Origin: Streptomyces sp. P9-A4
GTDB taxonomy: Bacteria > Actinomycetota > Actinomycetes > Streptomycetales > Streptomycetaceae
Reading direction: 5' to 3'
NCBI RefSeq assembly: GCF_036634195.1
Contig: NZ_JAZIFY010000001.1
Span: forward strand, 3,296,501 to 3,360,500
Length of the DNA stretch: 64,000 nt
The notes under the pieces are model-generated. The model did not search any database and was not told the DNA's origin. It worked only from the letters and a program-made list of their open reading frames with translations. The position numbers and the translations under genes are program-made. Positions 59,927 through 64,000 of this stretch are shown here, one piece after another (positions within the stretch are counted from its first letter, which is position 1; every line of letters starts with the position of its first letter).

Positions 59927-62758
59927 CTACTCCGGCTTCGCCGCCGCCGTCTTCTTGGCCGCGGTCGTCTTCTTCGCCGTCGTCGTCTTCTTCGCGGCCG
60001 TCTTCTTGGCGGTGGTGGTCTTCTTCGCCGCCGTCTTCGTGGCCGTCTTCTTCGCCGGGGCCTTCTTCGCGGGGGCCTTCTTGGCGGTCTTCTTCGCCGG
60101 TGCCTTGGCGCGCTTCTCCGCGAGCAGCTCGTAACCGCGCTCCGGCGTGATGTCCTCCACGCTGTCGCCGGTCCGCAGGGTGGCGTTGGTCTCGCCGTCC
60201 GTCACGTACGGGCCGAAGCGGCCGTCCTTGACGACCACGGGCTTCTCGCTGACGGGGTCGGTGCCCAGTTCCTTCAGCGGCGGCTTGGCGGCCGCCCGGC
60301 CACGCTGCTTGGGCTGCGCGTAGATCGCGAGCGCCTCCTCCAGCGTGATCGTGAAGAGCTGCTCCTCCTCGGTCAGCGACCGCGAGTCCGTGCCCTTCTT
60401 GAGGTACGGGCCGTAGCGGCCGTTCTGCGCGGTGATCTCGACGCCCTCGGCGTCCGCGCCGACGACCCGGGGCAGGGACATCAGCCGGAGCGCGTCGTCC
60501 AGGGTGACGGTGTCGAGGGTCATCGACTTGAAGAGGGAGGCCGTACGCGGCTTCACCGCGTTCTTGCCGGTCTTCGGGGTGCCCTCGGGCAGGATCTCGG
60601 TGACGTACGGGCCGTAGCGGCCGTCCTTCGCGACGATCTGGTTGCCGCTGACCGGGTCGGCGCCCAGCTCGAAGTCACCGCTCGGCTTGGCGAGCAGCTC
60701 CTCCGCGAGCTCGACGGTCAGCTCGTCGGGCGCCATCTCCTCGGGGACGTCGGCGCGCTGGTGGCCCTCGGCCTCCTTCTCGCCGCGCTCGACGTACGGG
60801 CCGTAGCGGCCGACGCGCAGCACGATGTCGTTGCCGACGGGGAAGGAGGAGATCTCGCGGGCGTCGATGGCACCGAGGTCGGTGACGAGTTCCTTGAGGC
60901 CGCCGAGGTGGTCGCCGTCGCCGTTCCCGGCGTCGGCCGCGCCACCCGCGCCGGAACCCTCGCCCTCACCGAAGTAGAAGCGCTTGAGCCACGGCACGGA
61001 CTGGGCCTCGCCGCGTGCGATGCGGTCGAGGTCGTCCTCCATCCGGGCGGTGAAGTCGTAGTCGACGAGCCGCCCGAAGTGCTTCTCCAGGAGGTTGACG
61101 ACGGCGAAGCTCAGGAAGGACGGGACGAGCGCCGTGCCCTTCTTGAACACGTAGCCGCGGTCGAGGATCGTGCCGATGATCGACGCGTACGTCGACGGGC
61201 GGCCGATCTCGCGCTCTTCCAGCTCCTTGACCAGCGAGGCCTCGGTGTAGCGGGCCGGCGGCTTGGTCGAGTGGCCGTCCGCGGTGATCTCGTCGGCGGT
61301 CAGCGCGTCACCCTCGGCGACCTGCGGGAGGCGCTTCTCGCGGTCGTCGAGCTCCGCGTTCGGGTCGTCGGCGCCTTCGACGTACGCCTTCATGAAGCCG
61401 TGGAAGGTGATCGTCTTGCCGGAGGCGCTGAACTCGGCGTCGCGGCCGTCGGCGGCCCGGCCGCCGATCTTCACGGTGACCGAGTTGCCGGTCGCGTCCT
61501 TCATCTGGGAGGCGACGGTCCGCTTCCAGATCAGCTCGTACAGCCGGAACTGGTCGCCGGTCAGACCGGTCTCCGCCGGGGTGCGGAAACGATCACCCGA
61601 AGGACGGATCGCCTCGTGCGCCTCCTGCGCGTTCTTGACCTTGCCCGCGTAGACGCGCGGCTTCTCCGGCAGGTAGTCGGCGCCGTACAGCTGGGTGACC
61701 TGCGCCCGCGCCGCCGAGACGGCGGTGTCGGACAGGGTCGTGGAGTCCGTACGCATGTAGGTGATGAAGCCGTTCTCGTACAGCTTCTGCGCCACCTGCA
61801 TGGTCGCCTTCGCACCGAAGCCCAGCTTGCGGCTCGCCTCCTGCTGGAGGGTGGTGGTCCGGAAGGGGGCGTACGGCGAGCGGCGGTACGGCTTCGACTC
61901 GACCGAACGCACCGAGAAGGCGGTGTCGGCGAGCCCGGCGGCCAGTGCCCGCGCGTTCGCCTCGTCCAGGTGGAGCACGCTCTCGCTCTTGAGCCGCCCG
62001 TCGGCGCCGAAGTCACGGCCCTGCGCGACGCGCTTGCCGTCGACCGCCGCGAGCCGCGCGACCAGCTGGGACGGGTCGGAGGCGTCACCGGAGCGGCCGG
62101 TGCCGAAGGTGCCGGTGAGGTCCCAGTACTCGGCGGAGCGGAAGGCGATGCGCTCGCGCTCCCGCTCGACGACGAGCCGGGTGGCGACGGACTGCACGCG
62201 GCCGGCGGACAGCCGGGGCATGACCTTCTTCCACAGGACCGGCGAGACCTCGTAGCCGTACAGCCGGTCGAGGATGCGACGGGTCTCCTGGGCGTCGACC
62301 ATGCGCTGGTTCAGCTCGCGCGGGTTGGCGACGGCCTCGCGGATCGCGTCCTTGGTGATCTCGTGGAAGACCATCCGGTGGACCGGGACCTTGGGCTTGA
62401 GGACTTCCTGGAGGTGCCACGCGATGGCCTCGCCCTCGCGGTCCTCATCGGTGGCGAGGTAGAGCTCGTCGGACTCGGCAAGAAGCTCCTTGAGCTTCCT
62501 GACCTGCGCCTTCTTGTCGGCGTTGACGACATAGATGGGCTGGAAGTCGTGTTCGACGTCGACACCGAGCCGACGCACCTCACCGGTGTACTTCTCGGGC
62601 ACCTCGGCGGCGCCGCTGGGGAGGTCGCGGATGTGTCCGACGCTCGCCTCGACGACGTAGCCGGGGCCGAGGTAGCCCTTGATCGTCTTCGCCTTGGCAG
62701 GCGACTCGACGATGACGAGTCGGCGGCCGCCGTGTGCGGCTTCGCTGGTCGGGGACAA
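59927..62758 (-). CDS. topA: DNA topoisomerase I
   Basis: Relaxes negative supercoils. A 943-residue type IA enzyme: Toprim domain RRLVIVESPAKAKTIKGYLG with ATDEDREGEAIAW, catalytic tyrosine in GFITYMRTDST, and four C-terminal TopA repeats (GRYGPYV or GRFGPYV). It ends with a Lys/Ala/Thr tail of about 60 residues in which AKKTxAKK units repeat; such tails give Streptomyces TopA its processivity. TTG 62758 is taken as start because the protein then begins with the family N-terminus and GGAGAGAAG lies upstream; the frame reaches 62905. Confidence 0.95.
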   Translation of the reverse strand: MSPTSEAAHGGRRLVIVESPAKAKTIKGYLGPGYVVEASVGHIRDLPSGAAEVPEKYTGEVRRLGVDVEHDFQPIYVVNADKKAQVRKLKELLAESDELYLATDEDREGEAIAWHLQEVLKPKVPVHRMVFHEITKDAIREAVANPRELNQRMVDAQETRRILDRLYGYEVSPVLWKKVMPRLSAGRVQSVATRLVVERERERIAFRSAEYWDLTGTFGTGRSGDASDPSQLVARLAAVDGKRVAQGRDFGADGRLKSESVLHLDEANARALAAGLADTAFSVRSVESKPYRRSPYAPFRTTTLQQEASRKLGFGAKATMQVAQKLYENGFITYMRTDSTTLSDTAVSAARAQVTQLYGADYLPEKPRVYAGKVKNAQEAHEAIRPSGDRFRTPAETGLTGDQFRLYELIWKRTVASQMKDATGNSVTVKIGGRAADGRDAEFSASGKTITFHGFMKAYVEGADDPNAELDDREKRLPQVAEGDALTADEITADGHSTKPPARYTEASLVKELEEREIGRPSTYASIIGTILDRGYVFKKGTALVPSFLSFAVVNLLEKHFGRLVDYDFTARMEDDLDRIARGEAQSVPWLKRFYFGEGEGSGAGGAADAGNGDGDHLGGLKELVTDLGAIDAREISSFPVGNDIVLRVGRYGPYVERGEKEAEGHQRADVPEEMAPDELTVELAEELLAKPSGDFELGADPVSGNQIVAKDGRYGPYVTEILPEGTPKTGKNAVKPRTASLFKSMTLDTVTLDDALRLMSLPRVVGADAEGVEITAQNGRYGPYLKKGTDSRSLTEEEQLFTITLEEALAIYAQPKQRGRAAAKPPLKELGTDPVSEKPVVVKDGRFGPYVTDGETNATLRTGDSVEDITPERGYELLAEKRAKAPAKKTAKKAPAKKAPAKKTATKTAAKKTTTAKKTAAKKTTTAKKTTAAKKTAAAKPE

Positions 62759-63040
62759 CTTCGCTCTTCTCTCCGGATCGACACTCTCTGGCACGTACGG
62801 CGCTGGCACGCACGGCAGCGGCACGGACGGTGACGCTCCCGTCGCTGCGGAGTGTGACGGTACAACCCGCCCCCGTGTCAAACGGCGAAAGCCCGCAACG
62901 GCCACTCGAACGGTAACCCGAGTCCTGGCATTCCTGCCGCCCGGACTCCCGGTCGGGCGGGGCGGGCCGTCCGCGCACGGGGTGCCGGAGGGAGATCGCG
63001 CGGGCTCCGGAAGCGAGCCCGCGCGGCGCCGGGAGGAGGC

Positions 63041-63238
63041 TCAGAGCCTGCCGAAGCACCAGACGCCGAGGAGGAGGAAGACGGCGCCGGAGAGGCCGCT
63101 CAGCGCGACCGCGACACCCGGGGCGACCCCGTACGCCACGGGCTCACGGTGCAGCGCCCGCACGGTGGTCCACAGCAGAAGCGCGCCTCCGAACAGCGTG
63201 AACGCCGTCCCCGCGAAGATCGCCGGCCCGCTCTCCAT
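63041..63238 (-). CDS. small two-helix membrane protein
   Basis: A 65-residue protein with helices at about 5-24 (AIFAGTAFTLFGGALLLWTT) and 42-61 (VALSGLSGAVFLLLGVWCFG). ATG 63238 has ACGGGG upstream. Function unknown; it is upstream of topA on the same strand. Confidence 0.65.
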   Translation of the reverse strand: MESGPAIFAGTAFTLFGGALLLWTTVRALHREPVAYGVAPGVAVALSGLSGAVFLLLGVWCFGRL

Positions 63239-63446
63239 GCCCGTACCCCGTTCCGTCCACGTGCGGTGTTCGTCTCCCGGGGCCGAGGCTGACACCCCCG
63301 GGCGTCAGGGGTGCGAATTCCGGGTGAACGGTGCGGAGCGGTCCGTACGGTTTCACGAAGATGGCCGGTAGTGATCCGCGCCTCCGTCACTCCGCTTCTC
63401 CTTTCTCTCCCCCGCTCTCCTTCCTCCGTTTCCTCCGTTTCATCCG

Positions 63447-64000
63447 TCACATCGTGTCGAGGGTGGCCCGGCGGCGGCTGCCCCGCTCGAAGACCGCGAG
63501 CAGGACGACGGCGAGCAGCCCCCATCCGGCGCCGACCGCGAGCTCGCCCCCGAGCAGGGACGCGTCGAGGCCGGTGCCCGCGGTCAGCCCGCGCGCCGCG
63601 TCCGCCGCGTGCGTCAGCGGCAGCAGCTCGCCGGCGACCCGCATCCACTCCGGCAGCGTCTCCCGGGGAACGGCCGCGCCGGTCAGCAGGAGCAGCCCCG
63701 AACTCGCCACGTTCGACACCAGGAACACGTCCCGGAAGCGGAGCCCGAGCGCGCCGAGGGCCAGCCCGAACGCCGAGCAGGCGCCGGCCGCGGCGAGCAG
63801 CACCAGTCCGAGACCGGGCAGCGCCCCGGCGGGGACGGGCAGCCCGAGGACGAGCGAGGCGGCGGTGAGCACGAAGGCGCTGACGAACACCCCGTTGAGG
63901 ACGTACGGCAGGGCGCGGCCGAGCCAGAGCGGGACCCGGTGCCGGGGCGAGAGCAGGACGGCGCCGAGCGTGCCGTACCGGCGCTCGTTGGCGACGGCCA
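63447..64000 (-). CDS. ABC-2 type transporter permease, C-terminal part
   Basis: Runs off the right edge, so its N-terminus is missing. The visible 184 residues include the ABC-2 coupling segment ERRYGTLGAVLLSP and five hydrophobic spans (FVSAFVLTAASLVLGLPV, LGLVLLAAAGACSAFGLALG, FLVSNVASSGLLLLTG and the final LAVGAGWGLLAVVLLAVF), ending GSRRRATLDTM. The partner ATPase is expected outside the window. Substrate unknown. Confidence 0.82.
   Translation of the reverse strand, partial: AVANERRYGTLGAVLLSPRHRVPLWLGRALPYVLNGVFVSAFVLTAASLVLGLPVPAGALPGLGLVLLAAAGACSAFGLALGALGLRFRDVFLVSNVASSGLLLLTGAAVPRETLPEWMRVAGELLPLTHAADAARGLTAGTGLDASLLGGELAVGAGWGLLAVVLLAVFERGSRRRATLDTM

Noticed and set aside
56268..60134. 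Plus-strand open frame of nearly 1300 codons
   Set aside because: It is the antisense of tmk and the end of topA; Leu/Gly/Arg-rich with no motif.

Overview
The window is about 70% GC, its coding regions have GC-rich third positions, and GTG/TTG starts with purine-rich ribosome binding sites are common. The gene set (WhiJ/DUF397-type regulators, ECF sigma factors, a TopA with a lysine-rich tail, a dTMP kinase fused to a transporter domain, a SlpD/E-like secreted peptidase) and rare TTA codons point to a Streptomyces chromosome. All functions below are read from motifs and gene context; no database search was possible.

Layout. 1-8.6 kb is chromosomal core: hpt (cut by the left edge), tilS, a zinc metalloprotease, dacB, ppa, a threonine/serine exporter, DedA, YbjQ and a TipA-like regulator. 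8.7-16.2 kb holds a ClC channel with glutamate decarboxylase, a DrrAB-like ABC exporter with its PadR regulator, a DinB protein and an aldehyde dehydrogenase. 16.3-18.4 kb is a WhiJ-type regulatory trio (XRE-DUF5753, HATPase, DUF397) with a 24-bp site repeated in front of two of its genes. 18.6-34.0 kb carries an FUSC exporter, DUF2786, a MacB/FtsX-type ABC exporter, GNAT, a quinone reductase-like enzyme, a kinase-like/LuxR fusion, a family-A DNA polymerase, and two sigma factor loci.

34.03-47.48 kb is a genomic island inserted in the 3' half of tRNA-Thr(CGT). An 84-bp direct repeat with one mismatch marks its ends, and short 9-bp repeats spaced 11 bp lie just inside each end, as expected for integrase arm sites. 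No integrase is present. The left half of the island is a restriction module: three GIY-YIG nucleases (one fused to a DNA-binding domain), one cytosine-C5 methyltransferase and a Vsr endonuclease. The right half is a compact set of nucleotide- and phosphate-acting enzymes: HD, two NUDIX, XRE-DUF5919, HAD, radical SAM, a P-loop kinase, a methyltransferase and a CYTH protein. Four of these are tightly coupled, and the kinase has a TTA codon in its P-loop. I recognise this set of families but not a characterised pathway; it is the best candidate here for an undescribed system.

47.5-64 kb returns to core: tRNA-Thr, a TAP-like lipoprotein peptidase, holB, a two-component system convergent with an FtsX-type ABC transporter, tmk, topA, and an ABC-2 permease cut by the right edge. 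I saw no rRNA, CRISPR array or insertion sequence.
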